From Psoroptes ovis (lineage: Eukaryota > Arthropoda > Arachnida > Sarcoptiformes > Psoroptidae), in contig PQWQ01000006.1 of assembly GCA_002943765.1 (NCBI GenBank), positions 2,666,001 to 2,730,000 of the forward strand: 64,000 nt of DNA. Reading direction: 5' to 3'. Positions 25,894 through 39,146 of this stretch are shown here, in pieces (the first letter of the stretch is position 1; every line of letters begins with the position of its first letter). The position numbers and the translations under genes are program-made. The notes beneath the pieces were generated by a model. The model searched no databases. It had not been told where the DNA came from and worked only from the letters and a program-made list of their open reading frames with translations.

Positions 25894-28337
25894 AATGCCT
25901 TTCTTTTTTACATTGAATATTATCCGTATTAATTAATTGCTCAGGTACATATTACTGAGAAAAAAATAATTTGTTTCATCGTGAATCACGGCTAGTCATC
26001 ACCAAAATATCAAAATGACAAAATCAAAATATCCAACAATTTTATTCATCAAAAATTTGAATCAAAAAGAAAAATCATCAATAATTCTAGTCGTTATCAT
26101 CAACATTAATAATATTCTGGATCATCAATTTACATTTTATTGATTTATTACAAGTCTTATTTTTGCATAATTCTCATCATCATTTTGTATATCGCAAACT
26201 CAAGACTTTCTCAAAAGCTACCAATAAAAGATCTACTCCGAGAATAATGACACAAAAAGAGATTAATTGTGCCTCGCCAAGCAAAATAGGGAAAAGATTT
26301 GATTGAAAAATGTCAAATAATCAAGAGATTTAAATAGCAAATTTTTTCGTATTCAATCGCATCGATAAATGTAACAGCATTTTGCTTATTTTGCAAGAAT
26401 TTTGATCCATCAATTCTACGATTATCCATTCATCCGTCTATCAATTCAGACTATGGATTTTTTATTAGATTAGATTTTTTTCTAATATTCCAATTTCTAC
26501 AATTTCTAGAAAATTTTTTTTAGTGATAATTTTGTACATTTATATTTATAAATATTTCAATATAATTATTTATTTTTTATTGATCTCAGCATGATGATTG
26601 GATAATGAATTAATGAAAACAAATAAACAATTATTCAATTACAATTGAACAAGAAATTCTCAAATTATAAGCTTCAAGCTGTGTAGGTGGTGTGCTTGCG
26701 TTTGTGTATGTTTGTGTTTGTATCCATACATCCATATTATTCATTATCATTGAATATATTAATTTACATGTAAAATTAATCAATTTTGTTTTTTCAATTA
26801 TTTTTTTCTCGCGTGTTCGTGTTAATTAGTTTACGAATTTACACATTTAATTTCATCAAATTGTAAACAACCAAATTAAATAAAAATTCATAAACAAAAA
26901 GTGATATTTATATTATTCTCATACATCGAATCACACACAGATTTGTCTTATTTACATTATTAAATACATTCATTTTCAAATAAAATTGCTGTACTTATGA
27001 ATTGAATTAATCATCGAATATCTATTGAAATCGATCATTGACATTGACCCACCTTAATGTCATCCGACATATTCATTCACATGTTTGTATATCACCACAC
27101 CAACACGCACATACATACAACACACACCAATTTCATCATATCAAAATCACATTTCAAACCAAATTTTAAATGACTTTGAATATGTTTTTTCAAACAGAAA
27201 GATTTTCCCTTCAAATTACAGGTGTTTTTTACAGGTGTGACTTATTGATTTTTGTTATTTGTTTTTGGTTTTAATTTTTTTCCTTTTTTTCCAAATTTTT
27301 GTTGAAATTTTCCTTCGTTTCTATGTTTAAATGTTAAAATATCATTATTCTTACATTCAATGCCACGTTTGACACATTGACACATTTCCACATAAAATGA
27401 TGTGTTTTTGAACGAAAAGAAATCATTCGTAAATTTGTAATTTTAAATTTCCAATTTTTTTGTTGCTTGGGTGTTCAACATTTTGTCCCACCTTGCTTTG
27501 AAATTCAGTATTCATTTCTGTACAAATTTCTTTTTAAAAATTTTTAATTTCATTATCTTTTTTTTCATGTCTTTGACTCATATTTATCATCATTATCATC
27601 TCACATCACTGATTTGTATCAATTTGACCAAAAAACACCTTACTATATATGTTATTAAAATTATCTGCCAAATTGACCAAGTATTTTGGTTGGCAAATTT
27701 CTTTTGATAAATGAATAAATTGATCATTCATGAATTTTTTTATATTTATAAAAGGTATCTCGATGATAATTTATGTTTAAAAAATGTTCTATTTTTCAAA
27801 TTTTTGAAAATTCAAACATCTCACATTTGCGCTTGTCATGTTTCATGTGCGCATTCAGTGTTTGCATTAAATCATTGGCTTAATTTAAGTTTGCACGATT
27901 GAAATATAGCTACACGATGATTGCTACTGTTTTTTTGAATGTAGCAGTATTTGACAGTGGTGAATTGGTTTTGGTAAATGTTGTTTGTATGGTTGGCTGG
28001 TTTATGTAAAATAACGACAATGACGATCCCATGGAAGTGGTTTAGTGATTTTCTCTTTGACAATTTTGTTTTGGTTTTGAATTTTCTTTTTGTTTTTCAG
28101 ACATCAACAATCAACATTGATTCTATTATTAGAATGGAATCTGACTGATTAATTCTGACAATTACAGTGGAATAATTCTGTTTTTGTATTTGTTTGTTGC
28201 TAGCGTCGCAAATCCACTACAACAAAATTTTCAAAGTTTCATTGTTTGAAAATGATCAAGAATTTGTTTTGAATAATGATGTTTTGATGTTGATTTAAGG
28301 ATTGTTTTTCTATGAATTACAGTTTTCTTCAATCAAA
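25894..28337. other. Lar 3' region and upstream region of the ankyrin/SOCS gene
   Basis: 2.4 kb of AT-rich DNA with no coding signal. The Lar 3' UTR must begin here. At the far end, acceptor-like TTTTTCAG (to 28100) and TTACAG (to 28322) sequences precede the next start codon. They suggest that the ankyrin/SOCS gene has spliced 5' untranslated exons. Confidence 0.45.
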
Positions 28338-29607
28338 ATGTCTTGGGAAACAGCTGATTATTTATTTCAAACAGCAATCGTTACGAATAATTTGGATTTA
28401 GCTAAATCCGTGATTCATTTAGTCAATGCCAATACTTATTTTTCTCATCGACACGAATTACCATTACATTTAAGCGTTAAAAATGGTAATATCAATTTGG
28501 TCAAGTTTTTAATTGAAAATGGTGCTAATGTCAATTTGATGGATCGTCAGTATTTATTCCCATTACATTATGCTTGTCTATTTGTAAATCCAAGTATTGT
28601 AAAATTATTGATCGATTCCGGTGCTGATCCAAATGTTCAATCATTCAAAGGCCAGACACCATTATTAACAGCTATTGAATCAACTTCTTTAGGTTAGAAA
28701 TTTATCTGTCATTTTTTTATTCCTGAATAATTGATTCTTGTGTTTTTATTCTAAAAAAATATCTGAATTAGAACTAGTCAAAATTCTTGTCGAATCTGGT
28801 GCTGACATTGAAATCGCCGACACAAATGATCTATGCACGCCATTGCATAAAGCTTGTATAAAATGTCATTATGAAATCGTCCATTATTTGATCTCTTGTG
28901 GTGCTAAACTTAATAAACGCAATCGTTTAGGTTTAACACCATTATTAACTGCCATATTGTGCAATTATAGCATCAATATTCCTATAATAAAGTTATTACT
29001 AAGATCTGGCTGTGATCCTAATGAAGCTAATATGGCTGGTTTATCACCATTATTAGCAACAATCAGAAGATCAAGCGATCATTTCGGTGATGGCAGTGAA
29101 GCTGTACAAGCATTAATCGATCATGGTTGTAATGTAAATGCGCGTGAATATGAATATTCTTATCCACCAACATCATCAGCTGGTGAAACTGCATTGAACA
29201 TTTCGATTGATCGTAATCAAGATACAATTACAGAAAAACTCATACGTAATGGTGCTAATGTTTCGCTAGCGAATTCACGTGGTGAAACACCACTATTTGC
29301 ATTATTACGTGATCGAAAATATGTATTAGCACGTCAAGCCATAGCGACATTACCGCTAATATCATTGAAAGATCTGCATCAATTACAATATTATCTAACT
29401 GATGAATATAACATGAATGAAGATAGGAAAAATTTCGAACAAATAAAAAAATTTATACTTTCAAAACATTGGCCATATTTTCCATGTTTAATGCATTTAT
29501 GTCGCTGTAAAATACGACAACATTTAGGAAGATATTCTGATAAAACAATACAACGTTTACATTTGCCAGAATCAATTAAAGCATTTTTAATGTTAAAACA
29601 ATTATAA
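28338..29607 (+). CDS. ankyrin-repeat SOCS-box (ASB-like) ubiquitin-ligase adaptor
   Basis: Two exons, 28338-28692 and 28772-29607 (phase 1 junction, 79-nt intron), give 396 residues. The N-terminal three quarters are ankyrin repeats. Typical segments are LPLHLSVKNGNINLVKFLIENGANVN, FPLHYACLFVNPSIVKLLIDSGADPN, TPLHKACIKCHYEIVHYLISCGAKLN and ETALNISIDRNQDTITEKLIRNGANV. The C-terminus (about residues 350-390) is a SOCS box with LMHLCRCKIRQHLG (elongin B/C box) and LHLPESIKAFL (cullin-5 box position). ASB proteins recruit substrates to CUL5-elongin ligases through the ankyrin surface. The ATG at 28338 is the first ATG after a plausible 5' UTR acceptor; frame upstream of it lacks another ATG. The gene is convergent with YIPF1, with only 71 nt between stop codons. 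Which ASB orthologue this is, I cannot tell. Confidence 0.88.
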
Positions 29608-29678
29608 TAACAAAAATTTTTTTTGAGATTTTGCAGCTATAATTTTATTTTTATCATAAATAGAATTTAGTTAATTAT

Positions 29679-30746
29679 TTAGAGAAACATGTATAAATAA
29701 AATAAAGCCAATACTATGTGTGAAATAAGAATAAATATGAGCATAATATATGCAAATTTAAATGAACGACTTGGATCCGAGTGAACGACCGGTCCGAATG
29801 AAATCAATAAAACTGATCCACTCAGAAATGCGGCTGATGCAAAAAATATGAATTGTATTTGTCGATTATTGATTAATGATAATATAGTAACCGGTATAAA
29901 TAATGATAACGAATAACCATATGCACATATACATTCAATGAATGTGTATAATTTTGAACAACGTCGCCACTGACAAAATGACCATAATATTAATGGTGCT
30001 AATATGACATATGAAAATGTTATCGTCATTGTCATATTGATACGTTCAAATTCGAATGCTAATGGATAATGTACTCTTGGTGGAATGATTTTTGTTGAAT
30101 TCACTGTCAAATTATTCGTCGTTGGTGGGAGATTTGCATTTATATTAAAATAGCGAATGATATCTTCAAAAAATGATATAGTGAATGCTAATGTTAACGG
30201 TATCCAGAATGGTCCATAAAGGTCAGGATTCGAATGTATATATCGATCAATGTATGTTCCTTTTTCATTGCCAAAAGTTAATGGTATCATTGACCAGACA
30301 ATCCGACGAAAAAATTGATCAGTTGTCAAATCAAAATATCGTGAATAATAGTCGAAATTCCAAATTGTAAGTTTGTTTTGATTTGAATTTGCACCGTTTG
30401 CTGATGAATGAACAGGTGATCCTAAATCGATCGGTTGTGTATCATCATTATCTACAAGAAAATCTGTATCACGCATTGTTCGTTCATGTTCATTAGTGCC
30501 GACAACAATAGCTGTCGTTTCATTCGAAACATATGATCGCGTTTCGGGAGTTTGATGTTGTATATTTCCAGCAACAAATAAATTATCATTGCCACTTGGT
30601 ACAAATTGTAGCTGTACTTGATTCAAAATTTGATGCCCATCAACAGTTGGTTGATTGATGGTATTGGTTGAAGATGGTTGTCTTGAATTATATTGTGAAT
30701 CTAAGAATAATATTGCTCCATTTGAAGATTGATTGTTTGATGCCAT
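29679..30746 (-). CDS. YIPF1: YIPF1/YIPF2-type Yip1-domain Golgi membrane protein
   Basis: An intronless frame of 355 residues. The first 110 residues are polar, Asn/Gln/Ser-rich and presumably cytosolic. Then come the family hallmark IWNFDYYSRYFDLTTDQFFRRI and the signature NPDLYGPFWI, followed by five hydrophobic segments, the standard Yip1 topology. YIPF1/2 are Golgi proteins connected to Rab binding and membrane traffic. A minus-strand AATAAA lies at 29644-29649, close behind the stop codon, in the 71 nt shared with the convergent ankyrin/SOCS gene. The start ATG at 30746 faces the PPIP5K gene across 270 nt. YIPF1 versus YIPF2 cannot be decided from the sequence alone. Confidence 0.9.
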   Translation of the reverse strand: MASNNQSSNGAILFLDSQYNSRQPSSTNTINQPTVDGHQILNQVQLQFVPSGNDNLFVAGNIQHQTPETRSYVSNETTAIVVGTNEHERTMRDTDFLVDNDDTQPIDLGSPVHSSANGANSNQNKLTIWNFDYYSRYFDLTTDQFFRRIVWSMIPLTFGNEKGTYIDRYIHSNPDLYGPFWIPLTLAFTISFFEDIIRYFNINANLPPTTNNLTVNSTKIIPPRVHYPLAFEFERINMTMTITFSYVILAPLILWSFCQWRRCSKLYTFIECICAYGYSLSLFIPVTILSLINNRQIQFIFFASAAFLSGSVLLISFGPVVHSDPSRSFKFAYIMLIFILISHIVLALFYLYMFL

Positions 30747-31016
30747 TTTTCAGTAATAAGGCAAAATAGAGATTTAATGATCAGGAAAATGTATCTCCGT
30801 CATCGGAAAAAAAATCAGCTGAAATTACAAATAAAAACAACTTTGAGCGTCATCTATCGATATTATCTAATCTACCGACTACAAATGGAATTAAAGTCAT
30901 ATTTGACTTTTCATCAACAAAAGAGAAAAATAAAATGTTTTTTTAAATAAATTCATTTAAAATTGTGATTAATTCAAATGATGACTTGATTGAATAGTGT
31001 AACATTGTAATACATA
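30747..31016. promoter_or_regulatory. divergent promoter region, YIPF1 / PPIP5K
   Basis: 270 nt separate the two start codons, so both promoters and 5' UTRs must fit here. The stretch near 30840-30880 (GAGCGTCATCTATCGAT) is less AT-rich than its surroundings. No named promoter element is clear. Confidence 0.5.
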
Positions 31017-34000
31017 ATGAATACATCATCATCATCGAAATCACTTTTATCAACATTTGAAACAGTAACAACAACAGTGACAACTTCAGTTGCAACAACG
31101 ACGAAATCTGAAAAAATAAAAAAACATAAAAAGAAGAAAAAGATTAAGGGATATCGAAATGGAAGACCACTTTTTTATCTTAATAATGATAAAGTAAGAT
31201 GCTGTTTTAGAGATGCTGTTGTCAATCATTTTATTTCAATATCAAATTTTTAAAGATGCTATTGAAACGGCAAATCTTTCATAATCATTAAAGATTATCA
31301 TTTTTTTATAAATTTGACACCACTTTTAATCAACGATTGATGAGTTTGAATATAAATAAACAAATGATGAATGTAATACTATATTCTTTTTTCATTTTGT
31401 TTTTAGTGAATGAATGAAAAACTAGTTGAAACTAGTTAATCTAGTATATAATTTGTTTTCGCTTTTTCCCATCTAAATTTATTATAATTTTGTTTATTAT
31501 TAATCAATGATAAATTTATAGTATAAAATTGAGTTATATTTAATCAATCATATTTTTTTTCTATGAGAATTTCACTGTTTTTCAATTTTTTCCAATGATC
31601 ATTATAATCAGATAGAGATGAAGAAAATCTTGAGATCACAATTATTGATTGATCAATTGATTCAATTATCAAACAATTCTTTGATTGTGTATTTCGTATC
31701 ATGTTTTTCGATTTAGAGGTATTTAGTTATGTGGATATATTTCATTAATATAAATCTATTGTTTATTATTTATCGTTTTGATTGATTCAAGAATTTTTTA
31801 TTACACAAGCATTTATTTATTTTTATTTTTCTTTTATATGCAGAATATTGAAGATTTAGAAATCACTCATGAACACCAGCAAAACAATGATAAAGATTCA
31901 AATAATCAAGATGATAATTACGATTATGATGATGATGATGATGATGACGAGGAAAAACAAGTTCTTGTCGGCATTTGTGCTATGGCCAAGAAATCTCAAT
32001 CGAAACCGATGAAAGAAATTTTGAATAGATTAAATGAATTTGAATATATACGTACGATTGTGTTCGATGAATCAATCATATTGGAAGCACCAGTGCAAGA
32101 ATGGCCTATCGTCGATTGTTTAATATCATTTCATTCTAAAGGTTTTCCATTGAATAAAGCCATCGAATATTCAAAATTACGTGAACCATTCGTTATTAAT
32201 GATCTTCATATGCAATATGATATTCAAGATAGACGAAAAGTTTATAAAGCTATCGAAGATTCAGGTATCGAATTACCACGTTATGCTATATTAAATCGTG
32301 ATTCATCAAACCCAGATAAAGGTACTTTGATTGAAAGCGAAGATTCGATCGAAGTGAATGGTGTTGTATTCAATAAGCCATTTGTCGAAAAACCAGTATC
32401 AGCTGAAGATCATAATATTTATATTTATTATCCATCATCGGCTGGTGGTGGAAGCCAGCGATTATTTCGGAAAATCGGTTCACGATCATCAGTATATTCA
32501 CAGCAAAGTCAAGTGAGAAAATCTGGTTCATACATCTATGAAGAATTTATGCCAACTGATGGTACCGATGTAAAAGTGTATACAGTTGGTCCCGATTATG
32601 CACATGCGGAAGCAAGAAAATCGCCTGCATTAGATGGCAAAGTCGAACGTGACAAAGATGGTAAAGAAGTTCGGTATCCTGTCATGTTAAGTAATGCAGA
32701 GAAGTTAATAGCACGTAAAGTTTGTTTAGCCTTTAAACAAACAGTTTGTGGATTCGATTTATTGAGAGCTAATGGAAAATCTTATGTTTGTGATGTGAAT
32801 GGATTTTCTTTTGTTAAAAATTCAATGAAATATTATGATGATGCAGCAAAATTATTGGGAAACATGATACTTAGAAAATTAGCTCCTCAGCTTCATATAC
32901 CATGGTCGGTGCCGTTTCAATTGGACGATCCACCAATAATGCCCACCACCTTGGGTAAAATGATGGAACTCCGTTGTGTCGTCGGTGTCATACGTCATGG
33001 TGATCGGACGCCTAAACAAAAAATGAAAATGGAGGTGAAACATCCAAAATTTTTTGAAATATTCAAAAATTATGGCGGTTTAAAAGATAATCAGCATCAT
33101 GTTAAATTAAAACAACCGAAACAATTACAAGAAATTTTAGATGTTGCACGATATTTACTCAGTGAAATTGATCAAAATCATGATCCAGAAATTGAAGAAA
33201 ATCGTTCAAAATTGGATCAATTAAAATCGGTACTAGAAATGTATGGACATTTTTCTGGTATTAATCGAAAAATTCAATTAAAATATCAGCCAAAAGGACG
33301 GCCGCGTAAATCTAGCAGTGAAGAGGGTAATTATCCTCTTTTTTTAAAATCAATAGTCCAATTGAAAATGGTCTATTTGTTTGATTCATAGATTTACCTC
33401 GTGAACCATCTTTACTTTGTATAGTCAAATGGGGTGGTGAATTAACACCAAGAGGCAGAATACAAGCTGAAGAAATGGGTGGATTATTTCGTTGTATATA
33501 TCCTGGCGGCCAAGGTGAATATTCCGGCAATCAAGGTTTAGGATTTCTCCGACTTCATTCAACATTTCGTCATGATTTGAAAATCTATGCATCTGATGAA
33601 GGACGTGTACAAATGACCGCAGCTGCATTTGCAAAAGGTTTACTTGCATTAGAAGGTGAATTGACACCGATATTAGTACAAATGGTCAAAAGTGCCAATA
33701 CAAATGGATTATTAGACAATGATTGTGATTCTAGCAAATTTCAAAATATGGTCAAACAAAAAATTCATGATTTATTACAACTAGATCGAGAATTCAATGA
33801 AGAAGATATGAAACGCTTAAATCCATTAAAAGCGCCTTCAATAACGAATGCAATGAATTTCGTGAAAAATCCGGTGAAGTCATGTGATAAAATACATGAT
33901 TACATTAAAAGATTGAATAACCTAATCAAAGAAAGGAGACAAGAAACACATTTACAAGATGCACATTTATATTACGGTGAAACATGGGATTTAATGCAAA

Positions 34001-36450
34001 GACGCTGGTCGAAATTGGAAAAAGATTTTAAATTAAAATCAGGAAAATATGACATAACAAAAATACCAGACATATATGATTGTATTAAATATGATTTGCA
34101 ACATAATCAACATTTTTTACAATCTCCTGATGCTCATGATTTCTATACACAAGCAAAAGCAATGGCCGATATTGTTATACCACAAGAATATGGTACTAAT
34201 GTTCATGAAAAATTGACGATCGGTCTTGGCATTTGTACTCCATTGTTGAAAAAAATTAAAGCCGATCTATTAAGTATTATTACAGATAATAATCCTGAAA
34301 GTGTTGACACCGAAACTGGTGAATCAGTCAATCGTTTAAATCCGCAATATTCATATGGTGTATCGTCGCCTGGTCGTCATGTTCGTACACGACTTTATTT
34401 CACAAGTGAAAGTCATATACATTCATTATTGAATGTGATACGTTTAGGTTTGTATGAATTTTGATTTGGTTCAATAATTTTTTAATTGAAAATTTTTAGG
34501 TGGTCTTTTTGATGAATCAAAAGATGAACAATGGAAACGTGCCATGGATTATATATCGGTTGTATCAGAATTAAATTATTTAACACAAATAATCATAATG
34601 CTATATGAAGATCAAACCAAAGATCCTAAATCAGATGATCGTTTCCATGTTGAATTACATTTTAGCCCTGGCGTTGTTTGTTGTTTGAATCAAAAAAACT
34701 TACCCAAAGGACCTGGTTTTCGCACACAAACTGGTTCAAAAAATACACAAACTAAGGTGACTACACTTGTTTCAAATCTATCAATTTCTATAATTTATTT
34801 TTCATAAAAAAAAATTCTCACTAAAATACTCAAATTCATTTTTTAATCTTTAAAAAAATCTAAATTAATCACATCTCGTTTTTCATTATTCTTGAATTGT
34901 TCCTGGCGTTTGTCTCCCTGTTTTTTCATCATTTCAATTCGCTTCTAAATGTGTCCTCACTTTATGTGTAAATATGTAAAAATTTAACCCCTTCCAATAA
35001 TTTAATCAGAAAGTTGTATCAAGTTCATCATTTCCATGTTCGATAAAAGAAGAAGATGAATTTAATTTTACCGATGATGATAATATTCAATCAACGTTTA
35101 ATGGACATTATGATGAAAATAATATGCAACAAAACGAAAATAAACACGATCATCAGTCAATGTCAACGATTAGTTCATGTTGCACACATATTATGACAAC
35201 AACAACTGATACGATAAGCATAAGTACATCGAAAATGAATCAAATACCAATAATGACATCTTGTTGTTGTTGTTCATCATCTTGCCATACCAATAATACT
35301 ATAAATGATAATAATAATAAACATATCACTAATCAAAACAATTATCATAGTTATTTTGCTTCAAACAATCAAGCTGTGAGTTAATTATGAAAAAGAAAAA
35401 AAATGTTTTGTTCCTTGTTTTTTTAATGCTTTGTGCACTTTACTCATACGTTTGGGTTTCTCTTTCTTCTAAATTTGAATCATATTGTATCATTTTGTTT
35501 TTGTCTTTATATTAGATCGATTCTCCGGTTATCATTGAAGAACCAGAAAGTCCTGGTGAAAAGTCATCTTCGATAGATACAACGGCAGCATCGATGAAAA
35601 CACAACCGATTCCGATTTTAGTATCGACTTGTTCAATCGATCGTCAAAGTATGATTATTTGTGATTATTCCAATAAAAAATGTTGATTATCCATCTCTTT
35701 CTCTATAGTTTCGAATAGTAATGAAGAAACTTGCATGATAATGACCAGAAGTCATTCGATATCAGAAACACGTGCACATAGTTTAGAGAATGATAAATCA
35801 GCATCATCATCACAAGGACATCACCATCACCATAGAGAGGCTAAAAAATCACCAACATTAGAAAAAGATAATTCAATGACATTAAGCTGGAACGATGTAT
35901 CATCCAGTGTGCGTGAATCAAGACATTCAGCAACAAGTTGTATGTATTCTTTTTTTCAATTTTTCCACGAAATTGATTAATGGTTATTTTCATCCAAAAA
36001 GATCGAAAAGGATATCGTAATTCAATACCGACACAATTAATGCGTTTATATATACCTGAAAATCATCAATTCGGTTCGACATCGACATTATTTTCGACTG
36101 CTGTCATAAGCGGTTCATCATCAACACCGAATTTACAAGATACATTGGTCATTGATCAGCCGGGACAGCCAACAATACGACCATTAGAAACATTACATAA
36201 TGCATTATCATTGAGATATTTGAATGAGTTTCTGGATAAAATGATATCATCACCATGGTATCGTTTTCCTTGTTCACCATCAAAATCACCTATGCCTGTA
36301 TTGATGCCAATGTCATCAATAGAACAATCAGATTTCACATTTACATTTCCAAAACAATTCGAAAGTGGCCTGAAAATTGTCGATAATAATAATGTGAATG
36401 ATAATGATGATAACACGCGGAATAATCAACAAGTAGAATCTAAAAATTGA
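31017..36450 (+). CDS. PPIP5K: PPIP5K/Vip1 diphosphoinositol pentakisphosphate kinase
   Basis: Eight exons: 31017-31193, 31844-33326, 33392-34447, 34500-34756, 35010-35375, 35516-35648, 35709-35939, 36002-36450, all in phase, giving 1383 residues. After a Ser/Thr and Lys-rich start and an acidic run comes the ATP-grasp kinase domain (VLVGICAMAKKSQSKPMKEIL, PFVEKPVSAEDHNIYIYYP, CGFDLLR, CDVNGFSFVKNS). A histidine-acid-phosphatase-like domain follows, with RHGDRTPKQKMK at about residue 443. These enzymes make inositol pyrophosphates (1-InsP7, InsP8) in the cytoplasm; the second domain counteracts the kinase. The C-terminus is Ser-rich and ends with the family segment LFSTAVISGSSSTPNL...LETLHNALSLRYLNEFLD. 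The first exon is assigned because its GTAAGA donor is in the correct phase for the 31844 acceptor. Its intron of 650 nt is long for this locus. Confidence 0.93.
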
Positions 36451-37156
36451 TCAAATCAAACAATTCATGTAATTAAATCTTTAAAATGATTATCTAATTT
36501 CTTTTGTCCTTCTCTCTGAAAAAAATGTTCAAATTATCAATAAATTAAATTATTTGAATTTTTAGATGAATAAAAAATTGATTCGAATCAATACAAGTAA
36601 TCAACAAGTAAACTTGACTGCATTGCATATGAACTATTTTTTTTAAAGGCAGTGAAGCAAATATTGAATCCATTTTGATTTTCTTTTTAATCCTCATATT
36701 CACTCTTCAATCAAATATTGCCGTTTAAAATTAAACAATTGTCAAATTGCCATTCTTTTTCGTGCTGACCGCGCCAGTTATATGCATGTGGTTGTTATTT
36801 TGAATATAATTTGTTTTTGAACTTCTCCCACATCAGACACACATACACACAAATCTCTCAAATTATCAAATGTACATCATGGCTGTTTATGTTTAAATTT
36901 CTTACATATGTGTTTTTTGGCTGTTTTTCATACAAAAACAAATCAAAACAACTGTTGAGTATTATTGAATTTAGATTATCATGTTTATTTTTGATTAAAT
37001 ATTTCATTTATTATATCGCTAATGAAATAAATGAATTTTGAAAAATTAAAATTTTTAATTGTTTAAATTTGGTTTGGTATGATTTTTTCTATGATTAAAT
37101 CGTTGAATCAATAAAAAATTTGCAAAGATTACGATCAAGTATTATTGAGAAATATA
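36451..37156. other. intergenic region
   Basis: 706 nt holding the PPIP5K 3' UTR and the 5' region of the zinc-finger gene. An AATAAATTAAAT string near 36538 could serve as a poly(A) signal. The frame at 36811-37041 is hydrophobic and low-complexity, and I do not regard it as a gene. Confidence 0.45.
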
Positions 37157-38918
37157 ATGGCTCCAAAAACTAGATCATCGACAGTATCAGCGAATAATTT
37201 TGATTCAAATCATGAAAACAATGTAAGTTTTTGATTTGAGATTTTTTTCCAATAATTCAACTTATTTTTTACTCTGATAGAACTTGGAAAATTCTAAAAT
37301 CAATGATCTCAACAATAATGATGATGATTATAATGAGAATGAAAAAAATAATCTTAATAGTTCAACCATAACAATTAAATGCATAAAATGTTCATCGAAA
37401 TTCAATCAAACATTGAAATTTTGTAAACATCTGCACAATAAGCATCAATTGATTCAATGTCCTAAATGTATGAAAAAATTCAGTAGAATAACGCGTTTAA
37501 ATTGTCATATGAATGATATTTGTTTCAATAAAAATGATGATTCAATGAAGAAAAATCAATGCAATGAATGTGATAAAATTTTTACTCGTCAAGATAATCT
37601 TCAACGACATATTAGAAAAAAACATTCAAATAATAATGATAATATCACTAATGGTAAAAATATCGGTAGCACTCATGGAGCAAGTAAAGAAAAAAAATAT
37701 GGCTGCAATCAATGTGGAAAAAACTTTCATACACCAAGTCATTTGATAATACATGAACGCATACATTCAGGTGAAAAACCGTATCAATGTAAACAATGTA
37801 ATAAATCATTTACAAATAATGGTGGACTTACGAAACACATTCGTACACATACGGGCGAAAAACCGTTTGAATGTAATGTTTGTGGTTCAAAATTTTCATT
37901 GAAAGGCACATTGATGCGACATCAGAATTTACATTCAGGTAATAAACCTCATGTATGTGAATATTGTGGTAAAGGTTTTATACAAGCTGGCGGTTTGAAA
38001 GCACATTTATTTTTTCACACTGGTCAAAATGGTTTCAAGTGTGATCAATGTGAACGAATGTTTAATCGAAAATTTCGTTTAGATTTGCATATAAAACAAG
38101 TACATGAAAAATTTAAACCATTCGTTTGTCCATCATGTGAAAAAGCGTTTACTAGAAAAGAAGACTTAAGTAGACATTTGATATTACATACTGGCATAAA
38201 AAATCATCATTGTCTTTATTGTAATAAAAGGTGCAGATCATATTCAATTATTTCAATAAGAAATATTTCAATTTTTCGTTTTTCCTTTCATTTTTTTTTT
38301 TCAAACAGTTTTGCCATAAAAGCTTCACTAAATGCACACATTTTGACGCATCGTAAAGAGGAGCCAATTTCGTGCAAAAAATGTGAATATGTATTCATAC
38401 GCAAAGATTGTTTAATCAGACATATACGTAAAGCTCATCGTAATGAAGTAGATAATTTATTTAATTTACATGGTATAATCAATAAGAACAATAATATTAT
38501 TACCAATAAAGAACATGATGATAATGATTCATTGGATAAAGAAAATACTAAATCTTCCAATAATTTGAATAATAGTAATCATAACAAATACAAATTGATA
38601 AAAGGTAAAATAAGTAATGAAAAATTATGTCAAGCCATAAATGAATTATTAGCCTATGTTGTGAATGAAGAATTATTAAAAGATTGTGGCTGGCCAAATA
38701 AACCAATCGATCTATTACTTGAATCAATCATCAAAAAATGTAATCATATGCCGGTGAAAGCTGAAGATTTCAATTTCTATGATCGTTTACGTGAAAATGT
38801 GAAATTATTGTTCACTGTTGTGATTGAAGATGAATCACTGAAAGAAACATTGAAAATGAACACTGTCGATGAAGTGATTGCTGATGTAATACAAGCAAGT
38901 GAAGCAAGAGATGCATAA
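37157..38918 (+). CDS. C2H2 zinc-finger protein with eleven fingers and a conserved-looking C-terminal domain
   Basis: Three exons, 37157-37222, 37281-38230 and 38309-38918, give 541 residues. Eleven C2H2-type fingers run from about residue 50 to 385. The second is degenerate (CPKC...H....C). Several linkers are SGEKP or TGEKP, typical of DNA-binding arrays. The 38231-38308 intron lies inside finger 10 and is 78 nt long with no stop, so it stays open if retained. Splicing restores a normal finger (CLYCNKSFAIKASLNAHILTH), which is why I call it an intron. The last 110 residues form a non-finger domain (KISNEKLCQAINELLAYVVNEELLKDCGWPNKPIDLLLESIIKKC...) that I do not recognise. A nuclear transcription factor is the likely role; targets are unknown. 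Confidence 0.85.
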
Positions 38919-39146
38919 GAGTTTCAAATGAATTTATTCAATATTTTATTTATTCATATTTTTGTGTCAATTTGCATTATTTCATAATTAAAATTCTTTT
39001 TCCAATTTTGTTCAATTCAAATTTCATCATATCAAAAAATTTATGGGAACTTTTCTTATAAAATTTTTACGAAAAATTTACCACGACATTTCAAAGTAAT
39101 CAAGACTTCATATGATTTATAATTTAAAAATTTAGCTTTTTAAATC

